A stretch of 64,000 nt of DNA, from the NCBI RefSeq assembly GCF_964340395.1, contig NC_135560.1, positions 3,596,498 to 3,660,497 of the forward strand, in the 5' to 3' direction. The stretch comes from Glandiceps talaboti. Taxonomy: Eukaryota; Hemichordata; Enteropneusta; Spengelidae. The notes below the pieces were generated by a model. The model did no database searches and was not told where the DNA came from. It saw nothing but the letters and a program-made list of their open reading frames with translations. The position numbers and the translations under genes are program-made. Positions 12,225 through 25,278 of the stretch are shown here, piece by piece (the first letter of the stretch is position 1; every line of letters starts with the position of its first letter).

Positions 12225-13696
12225 CATGGCCGTAGCCTGACCGAATTGCTAGGGGGTAGAACTTTGTTTTGGTGAAATCATGCATTCGAAATTGAGAAAA
12301 GTGGCCAATTTACATAAATTTACATGCAATTTACATAATATCTATTTTAGCATACGTAATTAAATTAATTATCACCTTGATTGCTCCTGATTGGAAGGAG
12401 ACAACTCCAAAGGTGAAGAAAATTGAAAATAAGACAGGGTAATAGGCCATTTAGAGGCACACAATATCAAACCATAGACACAATTTAAAGTCTTACAATG
12501 CTTGAATATGGTAATAAAATACCAGAATTGAAACAATTATGCCTTGTATTACATATTATCTGGAAGTGTACTTTGTCGAGACAAAGCTGAAAGATATTTT
12601 GCGGATGTTCACTTGGTAAATGACTTCTCCTTAAGTTTAATTTGGTTCCAAAAAATCCCGAATAAAGAGCAAAACATTCCAAGACTTTCAGACTTTTGAT
12701 GGCCCAATGACTGCTCAGCCCACTCCCATGGTTGTAAACTTTTGCTCAATTCTTTTTAGTGCACATTGGATATACAACAGCTTGATTTAATCTCAATTCA
12801 TGCTTGTACATCAGAGCCAAGTAAACCATGTACCACTGTATAAGATATTATATAATTTGGAATACACTCAAATGTATATTGTTACATGTACTATTCAGAA
12901 AATATAAAGAAATATCCAATGCGAAGCCCGCATGACCTCAGGATACATTGCCCATCAAAACAAAAAAATATATGGGTAGGTTGAACAGCTTTTTCATTTT
13001 TTCTGGCCTAATGTCGTATCGTACAAAGTAGTTGCCGAAAAGATGTCACATTCAAAGCAAAAAAAACAACCTTTTGAATAAAAAAAATGGATGGCGCTCC
13101 ATAGCAAATTGTCGCTTCAGAATGAATTGCGGAATAACGCTAGTGTCAGTGCAATAAGATAATTATATCAAACAATATTTTAACCAAAGACAACGTCGAA
13201 CTGCGTACGTAGTTTAATATTTTTTCAGGGCCACCAAATATTCCAAAAAGAGATCTGCCGTTTTATCAATAAATGTTTTAATATAAGGAACAAGATGTAA
13301 ATGAGATCGAGCACATCTTCGGAGTCACTGGATGCAGCAGGCGACCTCACGTTGAACGACTTTTTCCGTCTTTTTTTTTGGAGTTTCACTCTCTGACATC
13401 AAGTTATTGCGACTTGGTATCTTCAAATGAAGGAGACTTTCAAGACTACTGGTACTGTTACTCGCGGAAAATGCACAGCGCATGTGCGCACTTCTTTGGT
13501 ATTTTCCCGCACAAAGAATTTTTAATTTGCTACACTGCAAAAAGTTACAATTTTTAACTGGATACATTTTATTCAAAGTTCAGTTCAATTTAAATAACGA
13601 TTTTAATAACAACTCTATGTACTCAAAAATAGTTTTTTTTTCTTTCTTTTTTCCAAAATCTCGGGGGGGGGGGGGGCGGCGCAGGCTACGGTACTG
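12225..13696. mobile_element. Non-autonomous DNA transposon, copy 1 (1472 bp), 5-bp target duplication
   Basis: The left end reads CATGGCCGTAGCCTGACC and the right end GCAGGCTACGGTACTG. The inner ten bases CCGTAGCCTG (12230-12239) and CAGGCTACGG (13682-13691) are exact inverses. The element is bounded by an exact 5-bp direct repeat GGGTC (12220-12224 and 13697-13701). It shares long blocks with 54099-56203, for example GGAGACAACTCCAAAGGTGA and GGGCCACCAAATATTCC. No transposase frame is present, so it needs an enzyme made elsewhere. CAGGG..CGTAGCC ends resemble hAT elements, but those usually make 8-bp duplications, so the superfamily stays open. A G-homopolymer of about 14 sits just inside the right end. 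Confidence 0.88.
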
Positions 13697-13701
13697 GGGT
13701 C

Positions 13702-15389
13702 CACTTTCCCACGCCAAAATGTTGTAATAGCCTCCCATTCAGTCCTCAGACCCTCCCGGCTGTAAATCCTGCTCGTTCCCTTATCACGTGGTTGACCTAT
13801 TTGAAGTTCCCATGCTTGAGAGAGAAATACTGTAATGGTAACTTATTCCGTCAAATGTAGGGTCACTAGCAGTACGATTGATGATTTTAAAGTGACTAGT
13901 AAGATATAGAACCATATCCTGGCTTCATTACAAATCAAACAGTACTTTGATGCAGTCTAATTTATGTGTGCAACTGACAAGGCCTGTCGAACATGTCTCA
14001 TGTTGTCATATATTTTAACTGATTTCAGTTTTTTTTGACGGCAAAGACTAGTTTGCTGTAGCATTGAATGAATAATTGCATGAATATATTAGCAGTAATT
14101 GACAGCGAGTTTTACTTTGCAGGAAGAATAATTATCCATAATGTCTCATGGGATTTGTTTTGGTATAGAATTACTATTCAGGTAAAATAGTGTCATGAAT
14201 CTATAATTTCCGCCAAGTATTCCCGACAATGTGTCTATTTCGAGTGTAGTGACTGACGTCTACTATATATAGTCTATACTGTTATGACTAGACATGCTAT
14301 GTGTTGTTGTGATGTAGCTTGCCCACATATTGTGACGCTAATTAAATATGTATATTGTATTTTTTAATGTTATTAGAACAAAAGACTTGAATAAGTTTAT
14401 ATGTTGCAGTTTCTGTATTTTTGATATTCACACTGGTGACTAGCGTTGGCCACGGACGGACGGGGCTCTGCCATGTCCAATCTCAGCGTTATCTATCTAC
14501 AGATAAAGTCACACTGTTATGCTCAATATTCGGTCTACAAGGTGATTCTATACATTTTGCTATACATCCCACTATTTGTTAATAGTTTTAATATGGTTTG
14601 ACATTTATCGTCCGGCATCGATAATTACTGTATCGATGGATAATACTTTTACACGAGTCCTGACCTCCACAAGCAATGCATAGAGTATATTGTATTGTAC
14701 ACGTAATAAATAGAATATTGTATCTGCAAATGATATTGTAAATCCGATGGTTTCATATATACGTGATAGAAATAATTCATAGCTCATCCCATACTACAAG
14801 TTCAGACTTGTCTTGATTGATTGAACGCATAACCCTTTCTTAAAATATGTATGTTCATAACGTTGTATTAAATTGTCAGTGAGGTGACCTCTAAAGATTT
14901 GCCGACGGCAGATTGAAAGTTGATAAGTATTATTGGAAGATTACAAGGTTATTTCTATTTAGCTTTGCTTCGTTCATGATTTCTAACTCTTCATGAATAG
15001 GGTTCACTGGTTAATGCCTTCCGTCCCTGTCAACAATGGACATGAACCAGCCACACATTTATTGCTTTGTGTGTGAACAACATGAAGTGTATTTGGCTGG
15101 AAAGTGTAAAATCTGAATGCACAACACAATGTCACTAGATATTCCCGTGTAATTTTTTCTTGAAGTGAGGAATTTTCTTATTTTACATAAATTTATTGAC
15201 ATACGAAGAACATTTGAAGGAACGCAGGTCACTAACCTTTTAGCTTCAGTACGTACCCAAAATAGGGTATCTTTCAGATCAAGATATGCATATTTAATGA
15301 TATTAATGTTTACCGTACGTACCTACAAATAATGCGGCTTGAGCATACGTAGAGGATGGGTGGGGCGTGGTGTGGCGGGTGGTGAGGGT
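13702..15389. other. Unassigned sequence
   Basis: No gene, RNA or repeat recognised. Confidence 0.35.
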
Positions 15390-15409
15390 GGTTGGTTGGT
15401 TGGTTGGTT
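15390..15409. repeat. (GGTT)n short microsatellite
   Basis: About five GGTT units at the end of a G/T-rich patch beginning near 15355. Confidence 0.85.
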
Positions 15410-15551
15410 ACGCGGTACACTTTTCACAAAAAAATAAGTTCAAAATGACAATTTGCGAAGAAAACATTTTAATTTACCAAAAATTAAGACTTAAGAAGAA
15501 AATAAAAAAGTTGATATCGTGTAATCATTGTAGGCGTTTACTGATATGAAA

Positions 15552-15655
15552 GCATCCGCCATGTCTTATGATTGCATGCGTCATGTCTTATGATTGCATG
15601 CGTCATGTCTTATGATTGCATCCGCCATGTCTTATGATTGCATCCGCCATGTCTA
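15552..15655. repeat. Minisatellite, 22-bp unit, about 4.7 copies
   Basis: GCATCCGCCATGTCTTATGA followed by TT repeats at 15552, 15574, 15596, 15618 and partly at 15640. Two middle units carry GCATGCGTC in place of GCATCCGCC, so the order A-B-B-A-A suggests unequal exchange. Confidence 0.95.
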
Positions 15656-18600
15656 GTGTATGACAAACATAAAGATTGTAGAATAATAAAGGCGTATTCG
15701 TCTGTATCTTCATCACAATAGGAAACTCACACAGTCCTACACAGAGAAATCTCCGTCTCACTGCATCATTAATGTTGAAATGACCGTCTGCTGTATTAGC
15801 TGGTTTTCAATCCTTTCAATACAATTTTACGAATTTGTCTTAATCATGCTGGAAGAAAGTGGTGTTTTACCGGACTACAGTGAAAATAAGCAGTCAATTA
15901 CGTATTACGCGGACCACTAAATACGATTTTAGGAGCTTTATTTCAACGTTTTGCATTTTTACGAAGAATAAAATGTTGCGATTACGAAGTACAGAAATAG
16001 CCAATTTCTGACTTATTGTTCATTTATGCCATTAATGAGGATATCATGTTCTAGATATCTTAAGAGTTTGTAACATAACTGTACAGCAGAAACCTGTTAT
16101 ATCTCAGACCATCGTATAGTAATCTAAGGTTTACATACACATATCTTTCTCTAATATTTGTCGATACTTGTATACACTTCTTGTCTGGCTATGAGGGCAT
16201 TAATAGAAGTCTATTAACCCGAGCACTGTCGTGAAGCAACTATTTCCCGACGATGAAATCAGAGGGAAATAGACGCTATTATAACAACACGAGGATGACG
16301 AATATGACGTCAACTAGTGTCCTAATAAAGTCAGGAAATAAATGTATATCACAACAGATTCTCGGGCTCATATTCATTCTATAGTAAAGGCAATCGCCCG
16401 TGCTACATGGATATTGCACAAGGGAAAATAGAAGACAATCAGGGCATGCTGTTTTCAAATCAAGGGCATCATATAAAAAAATTGGTCACTAGTCCCAAGA
16501 TCTAAGTCAATCACTGAAGACTGTATGAAAAGTAATATGTTGTAAATGCTGCCATGTTCTAGACAACAACTATAATAGTGGAAGTGTTACAGTCACTGTT
16601 ATCTACCAAAATATGAAGAAGTATGAAAAAAATAAAGGTTTTACATTTACAATCACTAAACACTTTTCAAGGACAAGGACTTAACGGTCTGAGGCAAGAG
16701 GCCCTTTTATTTGCACCTACGGGAAATGAGATGCCATAACAGTCGATAACAATACAATTCTGTGAACTATATAACATTGAAATACCACAGTAAAATAGAA
16801 CATGCTCACTAAATTAGCCATGATTTGATAAATTTGACATGTCCAATTAAACTACTTACAACTACAAGTGAAAACAACCAGACGATAGCTACTGCCTAAA
16901 AAGTTTGAAAATTGGTTGTGGGTGGGTGGGTAAGAAGAGTTCAATTCACCCACTCTTACTCGTACTATAGGCTGAAAGTTTGACAGTGGACTCCCTAGCT
17001 TGTGTAATTAATTCCTTAGAGGGCGCCCTCTTATGAGGAGTGCTCCCCTCAAAGGCACACCATTATTAATTATCATTATTATCAACTTCTTGAAAAAACC
17101 CACCGACGTGCCAAACTTGTCTAAGGTTCAATTCATTTCTGTACCCATTACAACTGATATATTTACCACTACTAGTACTAATACTATAAACTGCAGTGTT
17201 CGTGTGCATCATACTATGGTGTTGTAACAAAAGATGGTCGGTCACCAGAGCAACAAATGGGTCAACCTCTAATGTTAACATTAGTTCTCCATCAGTGTTA
17301 CTTTTCCACCAATGTTACTCTCTCATTTCCACTTTTACATGCGCTCACTTGGACTTTAGGGAATTAACTGTGACTACACACAAATTTCATGGTTGAATTG
17401 GATCATTTCCAAAGTAGCCAGGGAGCAGATGGACGCTCCTTGCATTGCCTTCACAGCTCGCTCGATTCTCTTCTAAAATGAATCCATACTTTATTCCAAC
17501 TTTATACAGTATTCAAATGAACGAATAAACCAAAGTTTGTTGTTGCCTTAATTCAATTCAAATAATGTTGTCAAATAAAGCAAAGTATGTGATAGCGCCA
17601 TTGTTCTTCCATCTACACAGTGTCGATCTTATAATAACTCTTAGGGTTGTCATATCAGAATACTATTCGCGAAATGCAAACATTTGTTGTAAGTATTATT
17701 ACTTCATGACAGCCGAAAGTTCACTGTGACCTCGCGTCACATCAAAACTTTGTGAATATCAGAAAATTGTGTTCTGTCATCGCTAACAGTATAAGCTAAC
17801 TTTCAATAGTTAAAATGTTGAAGTGCACCGAACTATCAACAGCACATAGTATAACATGTCATCAATGTTGTATTAGATAATACCTTTGGAGTTACTTTCA
17901 CTCTGGAATGGATAGTGGTAATAAACATGTTGCTAATATGGGCCTGTCTGCAATGTCAATTTCACTTCTTGTTATTTCGCCGACTGCATTCATGTACATA
18001 GTTGTATCAATGTTGTCAGAGGATAGATTACATTGTCGAATGACCTTTCCGCATAGGGTCATCCGTACTTCCTGACATATTACAAAACATAGGTAATGGT
18101 CTCACGATAACATCATCACCCAGGGAAATGTTAATACATCACACCCCTTTAATCAGACATCATTCACTGATTTATGATGAAATGTGTTGTGAGCAAGATA
18201 TCATAGATAGCGTTGCATTTTGCATATTAACAGATAAGTATTCATCAACTTTGTGAAGATCGGTCTGATTGGCAGAACAAGTAATCGATTTTAAACACAG
18301 CTGATGGTGTCCTTAGATCTCATGAAAAACAGTATATGCCTTAATTTGTGACTGTCATTATTATATCAACAATAAACTTCGTTTCTCATGATGCATGTTT
18401 ATTTCTGGTGATGTGTTTTGATTTTGCTTTTATTCATCCCTAATAAATAATTTTGGAATGGAATCTCACCCAGTTTGGTAACACCGAATTCACTCGTGAT
18501 AGTGTCATTAGATCTGGCTCAATCAGAAATCTAGCAATAGATGGAACTTTTGTGTAACTATTATGCAGTTAGCAAAAAAGTCAATTTTCATTTTTTTGTC

Positions 18601-18803
18601 ATTTTCATTACCATGGCAAGAATAAAATTCCTTTTTGATGATGTACTTTGAGCAATCTATGTATACATGCAATGTTTGTACCGTTGCTATATACCTTGGC
18701 TAAATGGATGAATTTCATATTACTACAAAATTTTGGTTACCATGGTAATCATGCAATAAAGGATAAAATTACTTTGTTATATGTTTAACGTGGATTTGTG
18801 GAT

Positions 18804-18804
<1 letters not shown>
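15656..18804. other. Unassigned 3.1-kb stretch
   Basis: No open frame with recognisable protein features, no RNA gene and no tandem array. Short G-rich runs (GGGTGGGTGGG near 16921) only. Confidence 0.35.
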
Positions 18805-18893
<89 letters not shown>

Positions 18894-18933
18894 CATCCAT
18901 CCATCCATCCATCCATCCATCCATCCATCCATC

Positions 18934-18988
<55 letters not shown>
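18805..18988. repeat. Compound tetranucleotide microsatellite CTAT-CCAT-CTGT-CTAT
   Basis: Four consecutive blocks of related tetranucleotides. Both plus-strand open frames across it ([24 protein letters not shown]) are repeat translations. Confidence 0.97.
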
Positions 18989-19610
18989 TGATTCAATGTT
19001 GTTAATTATCATTACAACTGATCAAACTCGTTATGTGTGGTCTTGTGTTCTGTAAGAATGAAAGTGCGCTCACACAGGATAGTGATACTGGTGATATTGT
19101 TTTGCGTTGATATGCTGAAACATAATGTTTTACGATACTTCTTTCCTTGTGATTTTCTACATCATTAAATTTATAAGACATGTAAGACACTTCATATCTA
19201 CATGGCATTATTTTGTAATGTTCATAGATTTGCCAGTGCCTGTCATGTTTGAGACCCGTGTGTTGCCATGGCAACATTTGATTTGATGGAATAGTTTAAA
19301 ATGAGATGAATATACGACTATAAGTATTTTTTCGGTTGAATATCGAATAAACATGTGTTTTATACAAGTCACATCCTTTACAATATCAAGTAATCATAGG
19401 TTTGATATGGTGTTCATTAAAGCCATTGACTATCAGAGATCAGTATAGAAAATGTAAAATGTGTAGTTTTATATTACGCCTTGGTCGTATTTCATATTTC
19501 CCAATGCGGCAATACGATATTACCAATATATTGAGGAAATATTGAAATGAAATACAAAGAAAATAGTGTATCGGAAAATTGTACTGTGGACATTATATCA
19601 TGTCATATCA
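18989..19610. other. Unassigned sequence
   Basis: No gene or repeat recognised. Confidence 0.35.
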
Positions 19611-19728
19611 CCATAACATACTATACCATACCATATCATATCATATCATATCATACCATATCATATCATATCATATCATATCATATCATATCATATCATA
19701 TCATATCATATCATATCATATCATATCT
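19611..19728. repeat. (CATAT)n pentanucleotide microsatellite
   Basis: About 20 units of CATAT with a few CATAC variants near the start. Confidence 0.96.
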
Positions 19729-19897
19729 CGGTCAACGCATTCCTTTCTGGGTCATCTCAACTGTTATCTTAAACCATGGATGCTACTGCTTTGGATTGTT
19801 GTATAATCCGTCAAGGTGACTTCACTTTTTTTTATGAAACGTGAAAATGACGTTGTTTGATTCCCTTGATTCCGATTCATTTCGCCTAGTATTAACA

Positions 19898-20148
19898 ATG
19901 TATGTATGTATGTATGTATGTATGTATGTATGTATGTATGTATGTATGTATGTATGTATGTATGTATGTATGTATGTATGTATGTATGTATGTATGTATG
20001 TATGTATGTATGTATGTATGTATGTATGTATGTATGTATGTGTGTGTGTATGTGTGTGTATGCGTGCGTGCATGCGCCTCTGTGTGTGTATGTATGTATG
20101 CATGTATGTATGTATGTATGTATGTATGTATGTATGTATGTATGTATG

Positions 20149-20187
<39 letters not shown>

Positions 20188-20351
20188 ATGTATGTATGAA
20201 TGTATGTATGTATGTATGTATGTATGTATGTATGTATGTATGTATGTGTGTGTGTGTATGTGTGTGTATGCGTGCGTGCGCCTCTGTGTGTGTATGTATG
20301 TATGTATGTATGTATGTATGTATGTATGTATGTATGTATGTATGTATGTAT
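19898..20351. repeat. (TATG)n microsatellite of about 450 bp with higher-order structure
   Basis: Long TATG runs are broken by TG blocks and by a motif TGCGTGCGTGC..GCGCCTCTG that occurs at about 20061 and again at about 20269, roughly 207 bp apart and in the same context. This shows duplication of larger blocks on top of slippage. All open frames here (MYVCMYVC, HTYIHTYIH) are repeat translations. Confidence 0.97.
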
Positions 20352-21219
20352 GGACAAATGCACACACTAATATATCATATAATTATTGCGCTATTTGTAC
20401 CTTCGTAGGATGTCGTTAAGTTTTGATATCTTGTTCTACATCAAAGAAACAATGATCAGCTTATTACATGTAAACCATCATTACAGACATAATGGCTCCT
20501 CAGGGGACTATCATTATCGAGCCCATCACTGACAAAAGAGATATTCACGTCATCTAGCTAGATTAATTGTATACAACATAGAGAAACGGAAGTATTGTAT
20601 CAGTCTACTCCTTTGCTTACACATATAGCTTAATTGCATGGCAAAAGAAGCAATCATCACCATCATCACCATCATCATACGAATCTTGGGAATTATGCCA
20701 TTATGATATTCATTTATTAATTTTATGTTTTCTTTTATTTCGCGGGAATAACTGTAAACAAAACAGTTGAAACACGTTATTCAAGACGGACAAAGAGGAT
20801 CTGGATCTAATTTGTTTCAGTTGTTATTCCCATCTAGGTTAAATGACTGCACTCATGAGTATGTGGGAATGAAATCAAGATGAATACATTAATATAATTA
20901 ACATAATCAGTTAATCGACAACTTTTGTACTTTAAGGCCTGTTTTCCATACCAATACAAGAACTCAAGTACATTCTTGACAAGGAAGTTCTTAAGTTTTT
21001 ATCTTAAAATCACACTTTACATTTCTCATATCTGTAATAGATCACAAGGGCTTGTCTGAGAGTGTAAGCTCTGTGAAGTGCCGATGATTGTTATGTCTCT
21101 TTGAAGATTTATAGTATAGATTCACAGGCATAAACATTGGTAGATCGATACCATGCAGTGACATTTCTAATCGTATACACCATGACAGTAAATAGGCAGG
21201 GTAATGAAAAATCTTAATT
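20352..21219. other. Unassigned sequence
   Basis: A short CAT-rich patch (ATCATCACCATCATCACC near 20653) only. Confidence 0.35.
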
Positions 21220-21600
21220 AGGGGCCTATGGCCTTGGGCCCCTATTGGTGTTGTTATAGTTTTTATTTTTGTTATAGTTATAGTTTTTCTTCTTTCTTAT
21301 GCCGTTTTTTGGAAGAGCTAGAACTAGAAAACCATTGCCCGTAAACTTTCAAACTTGGTAGGCTTATCAGGGACATGAGTACTCGTGCACCTGACCCATT
21401 TCGGGCTGGTCACGAGACCTGGCCGCCATATTGGACTTCGTGAAAATCCTAAAACAATTTCTTCCCAAAACCTAGATGTCCAGTTGGCTCGAAATTTGGT
21501 ACGTAGTATACATGTCCCCTCCCTTTTAATTCTGTCAATAACATCGCGTGCAGTCACGTGAACGCCATATTGGATTTTCGTAAAACTGGCATTTTTCCTT
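21220..21600. mobile_element. Probable dispersed repeat starting with a GGGGCC hairpin
   Basis: It opens with AGGGGCC..GGCCCCT (21220-21243), a perfect 7-bp-arm hairpin, then a TTATAGTTTT-rich part, TGCCGTTTTTTGGAAG and AAACTTGGTAGGCTTATCAGG, then two CGCCATATTGGA phrases (21422 and 21563). This layout resembles the hairpin-led element at 44621 (ACCTCCCGTAAGGG). No second copy lies in the window and no far end was found, so the boundaries are guesses. Confidence 0.4.
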
Positions 21601-23729
21601 TAAAACTCTTCTTCTCCAGAACGAGCAGTCTACTTGGTGTAATCTTTTGTGCATAGCATCATCTAAGTGATGTCTTTCAAGTTTTCAAGACAATACCGTT
21701 TCAAGTTGTGCACTTAGCAAAGTTTGCTGATACCCAGCCATTGACATTTAGTGTTGCAGCAGGTCCGGCATTTCTGACGTCAAACTCTCCATTAGAGTCT
21801 TGCTTACAATGATATTAATTGTAATGATCTATAGAAACCTTACCTTATTTTCAGGTTAAAACTGTGGTGAAATAGGTATATGACTCTCCAGGTTTCCATT
21901 GCTGAACTACTGGTAAACGAAATGGGATTTTGGCTCAAAACATGGCCGTTGCCATGGTGATATGCATATATTCTTGGAAGAATGGTACTTGTGCGACGAC
22001 TGATACCTGTCACACACACGCAAAATATATAAATATTCAACCTAAAGACATTAAATCGTTAACGTGATACATGAACCCAACATAGTATCTTTATTTTAAC
22101 CCAACAAATGTTGGTCTGAGTCTTCCTACATCATGTTACATATTGTGCTCTAACTTAATTTGTAATAATATTCGGCTCTGTCATCATGGATTTCCATATT
22201 CCTGAGACTCTAACGAAGCGTTTAATATTTATATATTACATTGGTTATTTTCCGGTTGCGGTATCTCAAAAACTAGGCCACTTTTCTGGCTTCTGCTGCA
22301 GCAATAATTCTACATAAGATCATTGTAACATGACATCACCACATCCTAATCGTGTTTATCATTGATATATTAGTGAATATTTGATAATAAGAAAATAACA
22401 TATTAGTGTATTTCTGTTGTTTTAGAATTGTATGCTCACATCTATATTTTTCTCTATTAAGTTAAATCTATTTGAAATCTGACTTTGTCATAGTTTTAAG
22501 ACGAACTGACATATATTATATGTAGATAATAAACTGCCAACCTTCATAGAGATTAATGTTTTTGATAAACCAGCCCTAACAGAAAGCACCCCGCATATCC
22601 TTCCTGTTCATTTGAAATAAATGAAGCAGAAGATGAAACACATTAAATCATAATAACTTAATGTTCATATAAATATTTATATCATTATTCCTTTACTTCC
22701 CTTGGTGCGTGGGATTTCTAATATATAGGGTAAAGTAATATATTTCAGATATTAGATTTTCCCTTTTAGGAATATCAGATCATTATTTTTTCATTCATTT
22801 TGAGTGAATGTTCTTTTGCACATAACTAACAATCAGCGATCCTTAGCCTTTCGGAGAAATTGGCTCATTAAACCAGGCGATGATACTTATCGTAGGTATC
22901 TATTAAACTGCACACAGAAATAGCAGTTATCAGTAAGTTACTTTATTAAAAATACATTACAGCAGAGGAAAAAGTGAATAAAGTGATAAATAATTAAAGA
23001 AAAATGAAGACAGGGGAGAACATATACAGTACATCTGAGTCTGCTGAATTAAACTAGTACGAGTGTTAAAAGCTTTATGAACACAAACTGATAGTTTGTA
23101 TTGAACAACTTCATTCTTACATACCAGTAAAGAAAATATCTTTTTTTTGGTGGGATGAACTCTAAATCTTTGAGGAATGGAATGGAATCTAGTCAATGGT
23201 CCTCATATAAAGGACAAAACACTCAGTCAAACAAAGTGTTAAAATACAATTTTACATCTATTCGGACAAAAAAAAAAAGAAAACCTGACCTAGACTTATT
23301 AGTGATGCCGTTACCACTGCATAATTCAACTAGTATCTGTAAGATTGATTTTAAAACTGGAATAGCTCGATTGTGTAAAATACATAATTATAAGAGTTCA
23401 GTTGAATTGTCGTCATCGTTGCTGTGAGAAAAAATTACTCCAAGTATAACACATTTGACCTTTTTTCGCCTGAGTATAAATTCATAATCTACTCTACCTG
23501 ACAACACAATAAACACAAGAGATTCTTTCACGATTCAACTATCCAATTATTTAAGAAGATTTTATGAACAGCGCTATAAAAACGAAGTCGAAGACATGTT
23601 TTACTTTTTCCTGGCTTTATTATTTTGAAAATGAAAGAAAATGAAACTACTGTACTAATAAGCAAAGCAAATCGTAAATACACAGATATATCCTACTGCT
23701 AATCAACGTGCATCTACAATTTTATAAGC
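21601..23729. other. Unassigned sequence
   Basis: No gene recognised. Open frames near 21840, 22957 and 23155 show no family features. Confidence 0.35.
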
Positions 23730-24031
23730 TTGACTGACTTTCTGTCCGTCTGTCCGTCTGTCTGTCTGTTAGAAATAATACGGCAGAATTCATTTTGTAG
23801 AGTGGTGTTACCAGATGAAAAAAAGAATGAACTCCAGAGTCTGTGAGCATCGGAGAAGAGAGGGTTGAAAACACAGATCATTATAAGTATATATGTCTTA
23901 CTGTTCATAGTAAGCTAAACTGGAAGGACAACACAAATTCTAAACGTAATATTGATTTTATAAGACAAGAAAAGTTTCCAGTTTGCAAACAAGTCAGAAA
24001 CTTCAATAAACGTGCTCATATCTCTACATGA
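23730..24031 (+). mobile_element. LINE fragment, region after the reverse transcriptase
   Basis: After a short TCTG/TCCG run (about 23741-23769) the frame from 23843 encodes HYKYICLTVHSKLNWKDN followed by KQVRNFNKRAHIST. This resembles the stretch after the active site in CR1/Jockey-like LINEs (typically FKYLG..ID.KL.W..H...... LR.L..FN). Only about 60 residues survive, with no active site. A degraded scrap. Confidence 0.5.
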
Positions 24032-24387
24032 CAAAGTTCACACATGAGTGACCACTTTACAGTAGCGGGCTGCTTTTGTATTTTCTGTATTTTACTTTAT
24101 TCATTTACTCCCGATTCCTTTATATTGAAATGACTACAGACATTAATATGTCTCATCACAGATTACGGTCTCACGAAGGCTAATTAAGCATACATGTAAT
24201 ATTACAGTCTGTTTTCAATGTTGAATATTGTGACGTGATTTGTGATTTCTGGTGGAAAGGTCATTTTATTATATGATATTTACTAAATTTGTGTTCTTTT
24301 AAAGAAGGGTAGAAGTGACATAACAGCAAATCATAAAAGACATATGTAATAATATGATTAGTCACCGTACGAGTCGTTATATTTTAA

Positions 24388-24440
24388 AGTGGCCATATGG
24401 GTGAAGATTGGGTATTTATTTTGGATTTTTGAAATATATT
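24388..24440. mobile_element. Solo end of the TTAA-flanked MITE family
   Basis: TTAA (24384-24387) then AGTGGCCATATGGGTGAAGA and TTGGGTATTTATTTTGGAT, nearly identical to the left end of the complete element at 63540. No matching right end nearby. Confidence 0.7.
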
Positions 24441-25156
24441 TTTTTTTATCAGAGCGTCCAATTTGACTTAATTCAGTCTAGAATGCAATTAATCGTACAG
24501 TTAGAGATTACTTTTAAACTTCTATATATTATGCGTATGACGTTCCGTTGTCCCAGAAAAATCGTTTTCCTCCAACTCGATTTGTAGTTTGCATGTTTGA
24601 CTAAATTTAGTTTATTCAAAAAATCAACCAAACGCCAATTTTCTCACATATTGCGATTAGAAAATTAGCGAGCGGACAATGGAAACAATAATGGCATTGC
24701 TTGACAGAAAAGTAGCGAAATATGTACAAGCAATACTTGTAAAAGAATGAAGGCATACATGAAAGTGTAAAAGACAAATGATTTCTCATCAGTTTACCTT
24801 TCTAAATGTTAAACGTTGTTTAGGGTCGGTGGCTTTAAATAGTGTAAGTCGGGTAATCGGAAACACGGCATTTGTCCTTAACATACTGCAATACAATTAG
24901 AGTAACATTGCTTTTAGTAGAAGTGAAGAGTGTTATCCTTCATGGAACGGACCTTTCCATATAATATAGTAGAATCATTGTAAGTACTTTCTTTCATTGT
25001 AAGTACATCTAAAAGTACTCTCATTGAAAATACGTCTTACTTTAAAGAGTACTCATAAACATATGATGACCAATTTTACGCACCGATGACTAACCTTGCT
25101 AGAATAGGATAAGGTGAACTGAAAAAATATATAATACATATATAACACACCAAGTG
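24441..25156. other. Unassigned sequence
   Basis: No gene or repeat recognised. Confidence 0.35.
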
Positions 25157-25157
25157 C

Positions 25158-25200
<43 letters not shown>

Positions 25201-25278
25201 GTCGTCGTCGTCGTCGTCGTCGTCGTCATCATCATCATCATCATCGTCGTCGTCGTCGTCGTCGTCATCACCACCACC
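25157..25278. repeat. Compound trinucleotide microsatellite, CAT and CGT blocks
   Basis: Alternating (ATC)n and (GTC)n blocks, two of each. The GTC blocks are probably derived from ATC by A-to-G change and spread by slippage. The minus-strand frame with poly-Met/poly-Thr is a repeat translation. Confidence 0.96.

Noticed and set aside
19764-20419. Long frames of HTYIHTYIH and MYVCMYVC on both strands (also at 4689-5500, 18781-19055, 31849-32229, 59449-59820)
   Set aside because: Translations of tetranucleotide microsatellites, open in several frames and on both strands.
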